Shown here piece by piece: positions 17,139-26,834 of a stretch of 64,000 nucleotides of DNA. The notes beneath the pieces were generated by a model that ran no database searches, had not been told where the DNA came from, and was given only the letters and a program-made list of their open reading frames with translations. The stretch is from UBA4055 sp964648295. GTDB lineage: Bacteria; UBA4055. Numbering within the stretch: position 1 is the first letter of the stretch; each line of letters starts with the position of its first letter. Where the stretch lies: contig CAZYNH010000011.1 in NCBI GenBank assembly GCA_964648295.1, forward strand, positions 21,799-85,798. Direction: 5' to 3'. Both the position numbers and the translations under genes were made by a program.

Positions 17139-17833
17139 TTAATATTTTTCCTTTTCAAGAAATGCTGAGCCTCTTTATGCCCCAGTTTTGCGGCCTTGAC
17201 AGTATACGCTATGTTCTTATCCCTGTTCTTCATAAGCTCATATGCGATACCTAGATTATAATATGCGTCGGCATGATCCTTGTTCAGTTCGACGGCCTTA
17301 AGATAATAAGATACAGCCATTTCTGTTAAACCTTTTGCGAATAAAGATGCCCCGATATTATTATTTATGTCCGCGGAAGACGGATCGAGCTGTAGAGCTT
17401 TCCTGTAATAATTCAGCGCTTCGTCATAGTCTTTCAGAATGTGGTAAACTCCGCCGAGCCCTTTGTACGCCGCTGACGAATTAGGATCCAGTTCAACAGT
17501 CTTTATGTAAGTTTCGATAGCATGATTATAATAACCTTTCTTTCTGTAGGCTACCGCCTTATTAAGAGACGCTTCTGTATAATCCGGTTTTACAGCAAGA
17601 GCCTGATTATAATAAACTATTCCTTTGTCGTAATCACCAAGCTTTACATGGCATACTCCAAGGTTATAGTAGCCTTCAGCGAACCGGGGGTTTTTCTGAA
17701 CTGATCTCTCAAAGAAACCGATCGCCTGGATAACCATTCCTTTCTGATAAGCTTCTATTCCGTCCGCAAAATAATTCTCGGCATACGAGACCGAAAAAAG
17801 AACCAGAAACATCAGAATTATGTAATTTTTCAT
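17132..17833 (-). CDS. Secreted TPR-repeat protein
   Basis: The 233-residue product has a cleavable signal peptide (ILMFLVLFSVSYAENY) and six consecutive tetratricopeptide repeats of 34 residues, e.g. AEGYYNLGVCHVKLGDYDKG and ADAYYNLGIAYELMKN. No enzymatic domain follows, so it is a periplasmic protein-protein interaction module of unknown partner. It overlaps suhB by 7 bases and directly abuts the class V aminotransferase gene. Confidence 0.85.
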   Translation of the reverse strand: MKNYIILMFLVLFSVSYAENYFADGIEAYQKGMVIQAIGFFERSVQKNPRFAEGYYNLGVCHVKLGDYDKGIVYYNQALAVKPDYTEASLNKAVAYRKKGYYNHAIETYIKTVELDPNSSAAYKGLGGVYHILKDYDEALNYYRKALQLDPSSADINNNIGASLFAKGLTEMAVSYYLKAVELNKDHADAYYNLGIAYELMKNRDKNIAYTVKAAKLGHKEAQHFLKRKNIKW

Positions 17834-19531
17834 CTATCTCCTCTTTTCGATACAGTGATAAAAGTATTTCAATTCCTCGATGCCTCTTTCGTGTTTTATA
17901 AAACTCTTAAGGGAAGGATTGACCAGTTTTTTTGCGATTTCGCGGGCGATAGCTATGTACATTTTTCTTTCATTTTTTAAATTCGTTAAATCAATAGAGC
18001 CTGTTTTATAATCATTTCTTACATCGAGATTTTGGCTGTTTTCTTTGTACTCCGTATGCTTCCAGTCCGCGGTTACCGGGTCAAAACTGTAGAGATTAAG
18101 GAACCTGCTGCCATATTCAGATATAAATTCTATTGCTTCGATCAGAAACTTGATATCTTCTTCACCGAAGACCCAATGGAGATTAATTCTCACCCATCCC
18201 GGCTTAACGCCCGATATACCTTCCTCAACTATCATTTTCCTGTATTTTTTTGATATATCGTTCGTAATATAGAGCAGTCTGTGACCGTAGGGTCCTGCGC
18301 ACGAGCAACCTGCCCTGGACTGGATCCCGAACAGATCGCTCAGAAGTCTTGTCACAAATCTGGGATGCAGATATTTGTCCATGTGCTTTATATTGAATGA
18401 AATTATCGGTATCCTTTTTTCAGGGTCGGTATTCCCGATTATCTCAACATTATCGTGGTTCAGAAAATGATCGAAAAATATTTTTTTATTTTTCTCTTCA
18501 GCTTCCTCTATTTTTTTTAATCCGACCTTTTCTTTAAGATCCATCACAAAAGCTGTTTTTATCGTCTGGAGGATCGGAGGTGTTCCGGCTTTCTCTCTGG
18601 TCTCGATGTCTTTTGAGTAGTCCTGATCGAAAAATCCAACATAATCCACAGTACCTCCGCCGGCCGCTGTTGGAGGAAGATCGGAACGGTAGAGTTTTTC
18701 ATTGAAAATGAGTATTCCTGAACTCCCGGGTCCGCCCAGGAACTTGTGGGGAGAGAAAAATATTGCGTCGTAATAACTTTTATCGTCTTTCATCATATCT
18801 ATCCGGACATACGGGGCCGTAGCCGCGAAATCGAAAAACACGTACGCGTCGTTCTCATGAGCTATTCTTGCGATCTCGTATGTGTCCGTTAAAATTCCCG
18901 TTATATTCGACCCTGCAGAGAATGAACAGTACTTTACTCTGTTTTTATACTTCTCCTTTTTTATCTCCTTCTGCAGCATCCGGGTGTCAATCCCGCCCTG
19001 ATCGTTAAGCTCGATCACAACGGTATCGGCAAACGCCTCACGCCACATCAGTTCGTTCGTATGATGTTCGTAAGGTCCTATAAAAACCACGGGTCTGTCA
19101 ATATTGATCTTATCAATAATGTTACAGGCGTCGCACCCCAGATTCTTTATGGATGAGAATATTCTGTCTTTAGTGTGCGGGGGAATATAGATACCGAGTA
19201 TTTCCTGCAGGCGCTTAAGCGCTCCGGTAGATCCTGAACCGATCGAGATTATTTTATATCCTTCTCCGGCGTTTACAAGCTTTTTTATTTTTTTCTCCGC
19301 ACTGTGAAGCATTTCTGTAAGGAATTCTCCTGAATAATCGTCAGTCGTATGGGTATTCGCATAAGATCTCTCTATATCAAGAAGTTTATCTTCAATAAAT
19401 TTCAGATTTCTTCCTGACGCGGTATAGTCGGCGTAAAAAAGGTTTCTCTTCCCGAAAGGGGTTTGAAATACTGAATCGTTTCCAACTATCTGACCTTTTA
19501 TATATTCTATTCCGATCACTTTTTGCTTCAT
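17834..19531 (-). CDS. Class V aminotransferase (cysteine desulfurase-like PLP enzyme)
   Basis: The 565-residue protein has a class V fold: ISIGSGSTGALKRL, the aspartate strand VFFDFAATAP, and the PLP lysine in SPHKFLGGPGSSG near residue 262. GCSCAGPYG near residue 425 resembles the active-site cysteine loop of desulfurases. It is about 150 residues longer than SufS/IscS, with an extra C-terminal region (FLNLYSFDPVTADWKHTEY and on). Long relatives of this type are common in diverse bacteria with no settled substrate, and no iron-sulfur scaffold gene is nearby. Desulfurase activity is possible but unproved. Confidence 0.78.
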   Translation of the reverse strand: MKQKVIGIEYIKGQIVGNDSVFQTPFGKRNLFYADYTASGRNLKFIEDKLLDIERSYANTHTTDDYSGEFLTEMLHSAEKKIKKLVNAGEGYKIISIGSGSTGALKRLQEILGIYIPPHTKDRIFSSIKNLGCDACNIIDKINIDRPVVFIGPYEHHTNELMWREAFADTVVIELNDQGGIDTRMLQKEIKKEKYKNRVKYCSFSAGSNITGILTDTYEIARIAHENDAYVFFDFAATAPYVRIDMMKDDKSYYDAIFFSPHKFLGGPGSSGILIFNEKLYRSDLPPTAAGGGTVDYVGFFDQDYSKDIETREKAGTPPILQTIKTAFVMDLKEKVGLKKIEEAEEKNKKIFFDHFLNHDNVEIIGNTDPEKRIPIISFNIKHMDKYLHPRFVTRLLSDLFGIQSRAGCSCAGPYGHRLLYITNDISKKYRKMIVEEGISGVKPGWVRINLHWVFGEEDIKFLIEAIEFISEYGSRFLNLYSFDPVTADWKHTEYKENSQNLDVRNDYKTGSIDLTNLKNERKMYIAIAREIAKKLVNPSLKSFIKHERGIEELKYFYHCIEKRR

Positions 19532-19603
19532 GGATCCCTCTTAAGCAGTTAAGTTCCAAATATAAATAAAACATGGACTGATTTCTATAAATAAAATGAT
19601 TTT

Positions 19604-21448
19604 TTAAACACTCTGATTTATTATCTTCATCAGGCATTTCTCGCAATCGAAAACAAGAGAGTATTTTTTACTGTTCAGAACAATACTCAGCGGTTCTGAT
19701 ATTACTCTATTGCCACCAAATTTCCTGCAGGCTCCAATATGATATTTTATACAGTGTTTTGAAGTCATCAGAACTCTGATATTGTTCCTGTCTGACAATT
19801 CAAAGGCCTTTTCAACTTCTAAAGCTCCCGACTCTCTATAGAAAACTTCCGCAAGCCTGTTAGATACATTATATTTCGCTTCTATCTTGTTGAACGGACA
19901 ATTGATTGGAGAATAATTATGAAAAACTGGTTTACGCGGATAATTTTTAATTCTTTCAGATAACAGCTTCTCAAAGGTCTGCCTTCTCCAGTTGTTCAAT
20001 TTTGATGCCGGAACAAAATATTCCTTTCCTGATCTTACATTCAGTTCTTTTAAGAAGAACATCGTATCACCCGTCCGGAGGAACTGCTTCCTGATATTTT
20101 CCTCTGTGTTTTTAACATCGTTCGCTAAAATACCGTCATGAATAAACTCTAAAACAGTTCTGTTGCGGTCTTCGTCTTCCGCTTCAATAATAAATTTCTC
20201 TGAGTTTATGTTTATATTTATAACCGCCGATATCTGCCTTTCCGTTCCTGACAGAATAGTTTTTTCAAAAGAAGGGTTTTCATTCCTGTATATCTTTATA
20301 CCCTCACTTTGAGGTAACTTCCTGAAAGTAAAGATTTTTTCATCCTCGACAGAATTAATGTTAACTCCGTCAAGCTCGCCGTTTCTGCTTAACCAGCATA
20401 TGCCTTCCCCGTTCTTAAGGTCGTGTGATCTATCTATCGTGAAATAACCGTTCTCTATCTTCTTCACGTTCCCGATGAATTCACCCTGTGACTTCTGTCC
20501 CGTTTCGGAGATCACCGAACTTTTTCTTCCAAAATAATAATACTGTGTAAATCCTCTATTGAACGATTTGTCCGGGTCAGGTTTGTACCCTGTCACCGGT
20601 CTGCCCGATGAGGCTCTGGAATATTTACCGCCGCTTCCGGAGACCAGCGCATCAAGTTCCATTGAGTATTTAGCCGTTATATTTCCTACATACGATGCGT
20701 CCTTCAGCCTGCCTTCGATCTTAAATGAAGTAACTCCCGCATTGACAAGATCATGGAGATGACCGGACATATTCAGATCTTTGGTAGAAAGGAGATATCT
20801 GTTTTTCTCCAAAAGACGGAATTCCGAGTCAATCAGATCAAAAGGAAGCCTGCAAGGCTGCATACACATCCCTCTGTTCGCGCTTCTTTGTGAAAGATAC
20901 TCCGAGAAATAACATCTTCCGGAATATGAAACGCACAAAGCGCCGTGTATAAAAGCTTCAAGTTCAATATCCGGAACTTCCGAATGAATTCTGCTGATCT
21001 CTTCTAAGCTCAGTTCGCGGGCAAGGATCACCCTTGAAAATCCGGATTCTTTTAAAAACTTTATCCGGGCGCTGTCAGCATTATGGCACTGGGTTGAAGC
21101 AATAATATTTAATTGAGGGATTTTAAGTTTCAGGATACCCATATCCTGTATTATCACGGCATCCGCACGGGCTTCGTAAGCCTTATCAAGCGATTCCTGT
21201 ATGTTTTTCTCTTCACCGTCATAAAAGATGGTGTTCAGTGCGATATATACTTTCGCATAATACAGATGAGCGAACGAGCACAGCTCTCTGATGTCGTTCC
21301 ACGGGTTTCCCGCCGCAGCGCGTGCTGAAAATCCCGGTCCGCCTATATAAACTGCATCAGCTCCTGACAATATTGCTATCTTTCCTGTCTGCAGATCTTT
21401 TGCAGGTGAAAGTAGTTCAAGCTTTATTTTTGCGTCATTAAATTCCAT
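19604..21448 (-). CDS. U32 family protein, RlhA-like (23S rRNA hydroxylation / peptidase U32)
   Basis: The 614-residue protein has the U32 signature: EAFIHGALCVSYSGRC near residues 163-178, followed by RSANRGMCMQPCR, giving the conserved cysteine set. A second C-terminal half ends with a further cysteine cluster (FDCEKCLMKI). Length and RSANRG motif fit the RlhA/YdcP branch, which hydroxylates C2501 of 23S rRNA in E. coli, rather than the shorter TrhP branch or the old collagenase annotation. It is the first gene of the 17-kb minus-strand run. Confidence 0.82.
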   Translation of the reverse strand: MEFNDAKIKLELLSPAKDLQTGKIAILSGADAVYIGGPGFSARAAAGNPWNDIRELCSFAHLYYAKVYIALNTIFYDGEEKNIQESLDKAYEARADAVIIQDMGILKLKIPQLNIIASTQCHNADSARIKFLKESGFSRVILARELSLEEISRIHSEVPDIELEAFIHGALCVSYSGRCYFSEYLSQRSANRGMCMQPCRLPFDLIDSEFRLLEKNRYLLSTKDLNMSGHLHDLVNAGVTSFKIEGRLKDASYVGNITAKYSMELDALVSGSGGKYSRASSGRPVTGYKPDPDKSFNRGFTQYYYFGRKSSVISETGQKSQGEFIGNVKKIENGYFTIDRSHDLKNGEGICWLSRNGELDGVNINSVEDEKIFTFRKLPQSEGIKIYRNENPSFEKTILSGTERQISAVINININSEKFIIEAEDEDRNRTVLEFIHDGILANDVKNTEENIRKQFLRTGDTMFFLKELNVRSGKEYFVPASKLNNWRRQTFEKLLSERIKNYPRKPVFHNYSPINCPFNKIEAKYNVSNRLAEVFYRESGALEVEKAFELSDRNNIRVLMTSKHCIKYHIGACRKFGGNRVISEPLSIVLNSKKYSLVFDCEKCLMKIINQSV

Positions 21449-21499
21449 ACTTGAATTGTAACCTAAGAGCGTAAAAAAAGCAATTTTTAAATATAAAGT

Positions 21500-21528
21500 T
21501 TGATAAAAGCGAATAAATAAAATAAATT
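21500..21528 (+). promoter_or_regulatory. Candidate promoter of the sugar aminotransferase / GT2 / epimerase operon
   Basis: TTGATA (21500-21505) and TAAATT (21523-21528) are separated by 17 bases in the divergent gap. Transcription would start about 25 bases before the start codon at 21560. Confidence 0.5.
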
Positions 21529-21559
21529 ACAGGATAATTAACGGCTCAAGGAAGGGAAA

Positions 21560-22657
21560 ATGAAAATACCATTTGTCGATCTCAAAGCCAATTACCTTTC
21601 ATTGAAAGGTAAGATCGACTCCGCGATTGCTGAAATTATTGAAAGTACTTCTTTTATAAACGGGCAACAGCTAAAACTTTTTGAAAATAAATGGGCGGAG
21701 ATGTGCGGGGCGGAATTTTGTGTCGGTACATCAAACGGCACTGCCTCTCTCGAACTTATATTGAGAGCCTTGGGGATCAGCGCCGGTGATGAAGTTATAT
21801 GTCCTTCACATACATTTATAGCTACAGCCGAAGCTGTAGTCAACTGCGGGGCGAAACCTGTTTTCGCCGACTGTCACGAAAGCACGGCGCTGATAGACGC
21901 TAACGAAGTGAGCAGATTGTTGACCCCGAGAACGAAAGCAGTTATTATAGTTGACCTTTACGGTCAGCCGGCGGACCATGACGCCGTTCTTAACGCCGTC
22001 TCGGATAAAAACATAACAGTTATACAGGATGCCGCGCAGTCACATCTTGCCGAATACAGGAAAAAAGTTGTCGGCAGCTACTCGAAAGTAACTTCTTTCA
22101 GTTTTTATCCGGGTAAGAACCTCGGTGCTTACGGGGACGCCGGCGCCGTCGTGACAAATGATGAAGGGCTTTATAAAAAGATAAAGATGATGTCTGACCA
22201 CGGAAGGATGTCGAAATATGAACATCTTATTTCAGGAACCAACGCCAGAATGGACAACCTCCAGGCGGCTGTTCTCAATGTAAAAATGGACTTCCTTCCC
22301 GCCTGGAATGAAATCAGAAGGAGAATAGTTAAGAAATACAAAAACACTCTTTCAGACTTTGTTGATTTTGTTGATGAAGAGCCTTTTTCCAAATCCGCCT
22401 GCCATCTCTGCGTGATCAAGACGCCTTACAGAAAGGATCTTCAGAAATTTCTTGAGGAACACGGAGTATCCACAGGCATTCATTACCCCATTCCGCTTCA
22501 TCTTCAGCCTGCTTTTAAAGATTCATTTTCAAGGGACAGCGATCTTATAAGATCTGAAGAGATCTCCGGCAAGATACTTTCACTGCCTCTGTTCCCGGAA
22601 ATGACCGATGAACAAAGCAATTATGTAATAGACCAAATTAAAGAATACTTCAGATAG
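21560..22657 (+). CDS. DegT/DnrJ/EryC1/StrS-family sugar aminotransferase
   Basis: The 365-residue protein has the family layout: GTSNGTASLEL (56-66) for phosphate binding, QDAAQSH (157-163), and the PLP lysine K186 in SFSFYPGKNLGAYGDAG. It aminates a keto-sugar nucleotide, most likely a 3- or 4-keto-6-deoxy or 3-keto-glucosamine intermediate. The start has GGAAGGG upstream. It heads a plus-strand run with a GT2 and a UDP-GlcNAc 2-epimerase, consistent with surface-polysaccharide sugar synthesis. Confidence 0.9.
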   Translation: MKIPFVDLKANYLSLKGKIDSAIAEIIESTSFINGQQLKLFENKWAEMCGAEFCVGTSNGTASLELILRALGISAGDEVICPSHTFIATAEAVVNCGAKPVFADCHESTALIDANEVSRLLTPRTKAVIIVDLYGQPADHDAVLNAVSDKNITVIQDAAQSHLAEYRKKVVGSYSKVTSFSFYPGKNLGAYGDAGAVVTNDEGLYKKIKMMSDHGRMSKYEHLISGTNARMDNLQAAVLNVKMDFLPAWNEIRRRIVKKYKNTLSDFVDFVDEEPFSKSACHLCVIKTPYRKDLQKFLEEHGVSTGIHYPIPLHLQPAFKDSFSRDSDLIRSEEISGKILSLPLFPEMTDEQSNYVIDQIKEYFR

Positions 22658-22667
22658 CGGGGTTTAT

Positions 22668-23549
22668 ATGATAAGCAAACCGGTATCACTAATTTTGCCG
22701 GCTTTTAATGAAAGCGAGGCTATCGCTCAGTCTCTGACAAGGATCATTGATTTTATGAAAAGCCATTTCTCCGATTATGAGATAATAGTCGTTAACGACG
22801 CGTCAACAGACAGCACTGCGGAAGAGGTTTTAAAATTCCCCGGTATCATCCTGCTTTCACATCCGTATAACAAAGGTAACGGCTCTGCCGTGAGGACAGG
22901 TATAAGAAATGCCAAAAAAGAATTCGTCATAATGATGGACGCAGACGGTCAGCATGACATAACTGATATAACTAATATAGCAGAACTTCTTGGAACATAT
23001 GACTGCGTGGTTGGGTCGAGAACCTCATCATCGCACGGTTCTTTTCACAGGAATATAGCCAATAAATTCTATAACAGGCTCGCAAGTTATGTTACGAACA
23101 TAAATATTGAGGACCTTACAAGCGGATACAGAGGTTTCAGGACATCGGTTATAAAAAAATTCCTTTACATGTTCCCGAACGGTTTTTCATATCCGACAAC
23201 TTCGACTTTAGCGATCATAAAAGGCGGATACAACCTGAAATACTGTCCTGTCCACACAAAAAAAAGGATAGGCAAAAGCAAAATAAAGATATTCAGGGAC
23301 GGGTTCAGATTTTTACTGATCATTATTAAGATTACCGTTCTTTTCTCCCCGCTCAAGGTCTTTCTTCCGGTCAGCCTGCTCTTCGTACTTAGCGGACTGA
23401 CACACATGTTTTACAAGGTAATCGTGCTCGGAGCGAGATACACTCAGTTCTCGGTATTTTTGATAAGTGTTGGTGTCATTATCTTTCTGATAGGACTTCT
23501 TTCCGAGCAGATATCAACCCTCCGTTATGATAAGGTTGAAGAGGACTGA
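22668..23549 (+). CDS. GT2-family glycosyltransferase with C-terminal membrane helices (DPM1-like)
   Basis: The 293-residue protein is a GT-A glycosyltransferase: LILPAFNESEAI at the N-terminus, VVNDASTDST, and the metal-binding MMDADGQHD. Two membrane helices near the C-terminus (around FLPVSLLFVLSGLTH and FLISVGVIIFLIGLL) are typical of dolichyl/undecaprenyl-phosphate sugar transferases. It would charge a lipid carrier with a sugar at the inner face of the membrane. It lies 10 bases after the aminotransferase. Confidence 0.86.
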   Translation: MISKPVSLILPAFNESEAIAQSLTRIIDFMKSHFSDYEIIVVNDASTDSTAEEVLKFPGIILLSHPYNKGNGSAVRTGIRNAKKEFVIMMDADGQHDITDITNIAELLGTYDCVVGSRTSSSHGSFHRNIANKFYNRLASYVTNINIEDLTSGYRGFRTSVIKKFLYMFPNGFSYPTTSTLAIIKGGYNLKYCPVHTKKRIGKSKIKIFRDGFRFLLIIIKITVLFSPLKVFLPVSLLFVLSGLTHMFYKVIVLGARYTQFSVFLISVGVIIFLIGLLSEQISTLRYDKVEED

Positions 23550-23554
23550 ATACA

Positions 23555-24637
23555 ATGATACATATAGTCATAGGAACCAAAGCACAGCTTATTAAAATGG
23601 CCCCGGTAATGAGGGAATTTAAAAATAGAGGCATAGATTATAACTATATTTCAACCGGTCAGCATAAAGAAACTATAGACGATATACTGGATAATTTCGG
23701 GATAAAAAGTCCCGATATCGAACTCTATTCCGGTAAAGAAATCAGCTCATTGTTCCCGATGCTTTTCTGGAGTCTACGGATACTGTTTGTTTCCTATCGA
23801 AAAAGAAAACTGATTTTCAGGAACGATAAAAACGGGATAGTTCTTGTACACGGAGACACTTTGAGTACAGTACTGGGCGCATTAATGGGAAAATCCTGCA
23901 GGCTCAAAGTCGCTCATGTAGAATCAGGGTTGAGGTCATTCAGCATTTTTCAGCCTTTTCCGGAGGAGATATTCAGAAGAATTACATTTATTTTGTCTGA
24001 TATTATGTTCTGTCCGGGTATTCATGCTGTTGAAAACTTAAAAAAGATCCGCGGGATAAAAATAAACACTTTTCAGAACACGCTGCTGGATTCACTTTAT
24101 CTTGCCGATACTGCTATAGAAAATGTTGACGGTGTCGAAATACCCGGCCGGCCGTTCGCTATCGTCACTCTGCACAGGTTCGAGAATGTAAAGACTAAAA
24201 AAAATCTCAAAAAAATAGTCGATCTTTTAGAGTCAGTATCAGAAAAGATAATGCTCATATTCATCCTTCATCAGATCACTGAGAAGAAACTGATATATTT
24301 CGGCCTTATGGAGAGATTAAGAAATAATAAAAATATTGAAATGAGGAAAAGATACGACTACTTCAGGTTCATAAAGCTGATGAAAAGATCGGAATTCGTC
24401 ATTTCTGACGGCGGAAGCAATCAGGAAGAATGCTCGTACCTGGGAAAACCGGTGATACTTTTCAGGAATGTAACGGAGAGAAATGAAGGTTTGGGGAAGA
24501 ACGCCGTTCTTTCAATGTTTGATCCGGGCATAATAGCAAAATTCCTCACTGAGTACAAAACATTGGAGTCAGTATCTGCAAGTTCTGAAAAGAAACCAAG
24601 TGAAATTATAGCTGATTACTGCAATGATTTCATTTAG
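23555..24637 (+). CDS. UDP-N-acetylglucosamine 2-epimerase family protein
   Basis: The 360-residue protein has the WecB-type landmarks: VIGTKAQLIKMAPVM near the start, VHGDTLSTVLGAL, VAHVESGLRS, the catalytic-acid region PFPEEIFRR, TLHRFENV and the C-terminal SDGGSNQEE. The proposed catalytic Asp, Glu and His positions are all occupied, so it should interconvert UDP-GlcNAc and UDP-ManNAc or a close analogue. It follows the GT2 by 5 bases. Confidence 0.85.
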   Translation: MIHIVIGTKAQLIKMAPVMREFKNRGIDYNYISTGQHKETIDDILDNFGIKSPDIELYSGKEISSLFPMLFWSLRILFVSYRKRKLIFRNDKNGIVLVHGDTLSTVLGALMGKSCRLKVAHVESGLRSFSIFQPFPEEIFRRITFILSDIMFCPGIHAVENLKKIRGIKINTFQNTLLDSLYLADTAIENVDGVEIPGRPFAIVTLHRFENVKTKKNLKKIVDLLESVSEKIMLIFILHQITEKKLIYFGLMERLRNNKNIEMRKRYDYFRFIKLMKRSEFVISDGGSNQEECSYLGKPVILFRNVTERNEGLGKNAVLSMFDPGIIAKFLTEYKTLESVSASSEKKPSEIIADYCNDFI

Positions 24638-24673
24638 AATGATGATAATCTACAAACCGGAAGAACGGAGTTG

Positions 24674-25894
24674 ATGAAGATTCTTGTACAATTATATCTG
24701 AAAGACCTTTTGAGAAACAAAATGCTCGGCATCATGGTAATTTTAGTTCCTTTCATTTTCTATCCGCTTATCTACTGGGGAATAAATCAGTTCCTAATTG
24801 TCAAAGCCGGATTCGAACAGAACAGGATCACAACGCTCCGGTACTCAATAAAAGAAAGCGCATACTCTTCTCTGACTGACTCTCTGAAAGCGATCAGGAA
24901 CCTGTCTGTACAGCCTTATTCCGGCGAAAACGAGAAAAACCCGATAATCCTTGAAATAGATCAAAAATACGATCTTCCGAAATATATAGTTCATATCGAC
25001 AGCTCGAATTCTGCGCACAGCCGGATTTGGCCACTTATTGAGTCAAAGCTCAGAAATTATTATGAAAAAGAGAAATTATCACTCATTCATGATAAGGGTT
25101 ACTCACCGGAGTATTTTAATGTCTTCAACATCCAAACCCATAACACTGAGGGAGATCATGAGGTTATTATAAAGGTGCTTTCACTTCTTATTCCTCTGAT
25201 GGCGGTAATATCTATAATAGCTTCCATCGCAGCTGCTTCGGTCGAGATAACATCCGGCCATACAGAAGACAGGACTACCGAGACCTCTCTTACAGTTCCT
25301 CAAAAAAGAGAAGTAATAATCATGTCCAGATTCGTTACAGTGGTAATATACGGAATGCTGGCAGGCGCGGTCAACTTCATTTTCCTAATCAGTTTTATCT
25401 TATCTCTTTTCAATACATTTATTGAGAAGATGTCAAACGACATAACCGGATTTGACTGGGGGCATATAATTAACCTGAAGATCATTGCATTCTGCTTTAT
25501 ATCACTTCTTCTGACTTCTTTCTTCGTCTCGATAATACTTGTTACCGCATCAGGATTCGCATCAAAAAGAAAGGAGGGAAGCGTACTTGTTTCTCCTTTC
25601 ACGGCTCTTCTAACCTATCTGCCGCTTGTTATTGTAATACCTGCTGTCGAACCTAATATATTTATAGCTGCCACTCCTGTCTTGAACATTTCTTTTACTT
25701 TTAAGCTGCTGATAGAGAAAAATCATGATATTGCGTTTATGCTTCAGACAGCGCTCTTCTCATGTATGTGGATCTTTCTTGTTTACAAATTCTTTTTTCC
25801 GTATCTTCTTGATGAGGAAGTTCTTCTGGGAAGTTCGGGTTCCTCACTCACAAAAAAAATTAAAGGCAAGTGGAACAAATGGAAGAAACGATAA
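24674..25894 (+). CDS. ABC-2 type exporter permease (NatB-like)
   Basis: The 406-residue product has one N-terminal membrane helix (IMVILVPFIFYPLIYW), a large external domain of about 130 residues and then five to six helices from about residue 165. Motifs such as SVEITSGHTEDRTTETSLTVP match the NatB/ABC-2 permease group. Together with the next gene it forms a two-gene exporter; the substrate is unknown. The ATG at 24674 follows CGGAG and is preferred to the TTG at 24671. It overlaps the ATPase gene. Confidence 0.8.
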   Translation: MKILVQLYLKDLLRNKMLGIMVILVPFIFYPLIYWGINQFLIVKAGFEQNRITTLRYSIKESAYSSLTDSLKAIRNLSVQPYSGENEKNPIILEIDQKYDLPKYIVHIDSSNSAHSRIWPLIESKLRNYYEKEKLSLIHDKGYSPEYFNVFNIQTHNTEGDHEVIIKVLSLLIPLMAVISIIASIAAASVEITSGHTEDRTTETSLTVPQKREVIIMSRFVTVVIYGMLAGAVNFIFLISFILSLFNTFIEKMSNDITGFDWGHIINLKIIAFCFISLLLTSFFVSIILVTASGFASKRKEGSVLVSPFTALLTYLPLVIVIPAVEPNIFIAATPVLNISFTFKLLIEKNHDIAFMLQTALFSCMWIFLVYKFFFPYLLDEEVLLGSSGSSLTKKIKGKWNKWKKR

Positions 25895-26646
25895 TAATTA
25901 ATAATCTCTGTAAAGATTTTTACGATCCGCAGAGAGGTACCGTTAAAGCTGTTGACAATGTAAGCTTCTCGGCATATAAAGGAGAAATCTTCGGTCTTCT
26001 GGGTCCCAATGGAGCGGGGAAAACTACAACTCTCAGAATGATGGCTACTCTGATGAAACCCAACTCGGGAAAAATCAGTATAGCTGGTTTCGATACCGAA
26101 CTGGATCCGGAAAATGTAAGAAAATCTATAGGATATATGTCGTCAAACACAGCGCTTTATCCCAGGCTGTCTCCCAGAGAAATAATAACTTATTTCGCAG
26201 AATTGAACGATTACCCGCCCTCGGAAATCCCGCTCAGGGTGGAACAGCTGATAAAATATTTCGGGATTCACGATTACGCCGATACATATTCAGAAAAGCT
26301 TTCAACAGGTATGAAACAGATAACATCGATAGCAAGGACTATCGTTCATAACCCGCCCGTTCTGATCCTGGATGAACCCAGCTCAGGTCTTGATGTAATA
26401 GTTTCCCAGAAAATCCATAATTATATAAAAGACCTGAAAGACCAGGGCAAAACGATCATATTCTCCTCGCATAACATGGGCGAGGTTGAAAAGATATGCG
26501 ACAGGATAGGAATCATTAATAACGGACGCCTTCTGTCGACAGGTACAATAAGTGAACTTAGAGATAAGACCGGAGAATTTTATATGGAAAATATTTTCAT
26601 CCATATAGTCAACCAAACGGAGCATGAAGAACTTAATGAAGCCTAA
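25879..26646 (+). CDS. ABC transporter ATP-binding protein (NatA-like)
   Basis: The 255-residue protein is a complete nucleotide-binding domain: Walker A GLLGPNGAGKTTT, a signature loop LSTGMKQITSIAR (LSTGM in place of LSGGQ, common in NatA-type exporters), Walker B VLILDEPSSGLD and the H-loop FSSHN. It energises the permease encoded just upstream and overlaps it. A GTG at 25870 is an alternative start adding three residues. Confidence 0.9.
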   Translation: MEETIIINNLCKDFYDPQRGTVKAVDNVSFSAYKGEIFGLLGPNGAGKTTTLRMMATLMKPNSGKISIAGFDTELDPENVRKSIGYMSSNTALYPRLSPREIITYFAELNDYPPSEIPLRVEQLIKYFGIHDYADTYSEKLSTGMKQITSIARTIVHNPPVLILDEPSSGLDVIVSQKIHNYIKDLKDQGKTIIFSSHNMGEVEKICDRIGIINNGRLLSTGTISELRDKTGEFYMENIFIHIVNQTEHEELNEA

Positions 26647-26824
26647 ACAAAAAGATAATACTTTCGCTCTTAACAAAAACATAATCCCGCTTTCTTTCGT
26701 TAAAGGGACACCTGTTCTTCCGGCACTCTCAAAAAAAAATGTGAGAGAAATAATTGACCTTCTCGATGAACTGGACGACGAAAGCGTATTCGAGGATGAG
26801 GACAGCACTGAAAGCGAACACTGA
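26624..26824 (+). CDS. Small acidic-tailed protein of unknown function
   Basis: This 66-residue reading frame fills the gap between the ABC ATPase and birA, overlapping the former by 23 bases. The composition looks like a real protein: a basic start (MKPKQKD), a central NIIPLSFVKGTPVLPALS segment, then a helix (VREIIDLLDELDDE) and a strongly acidic tail ending ESEH. There is no signal peptide or membrane helix. An internal ATG at 26636 is an alternative start. I recognise no family. It could be an adaptor or regulatory peptide for the neighbouring exporter, but only position supports that. Confidence 0.55.
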   Translation: MKNLMKPKQKDNTFALNKNIIPLSFVKGTPVLPALSKKNVREIIDLLDELDDESVFEDEDSTESEH

Positions 26825-26834
26825 CGGAGAAAAA

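Noticed and set aside
24810..24818. GATTCGAAC, similar to the complement of a tRNA T-arm
   Set aside because: It lies in the ABC permease reading frame and no cloverleaf or acceptor stem surrounds it. The same 9-mer at 48480-48488 is also inside a gene.
26754..26834. An upstream ATG for birA at 26754
   Set aside because: The added residues look non-coding in composition, overlap the small acidic gene and lack a ribosome-binding site, while 26835 has GGAG.
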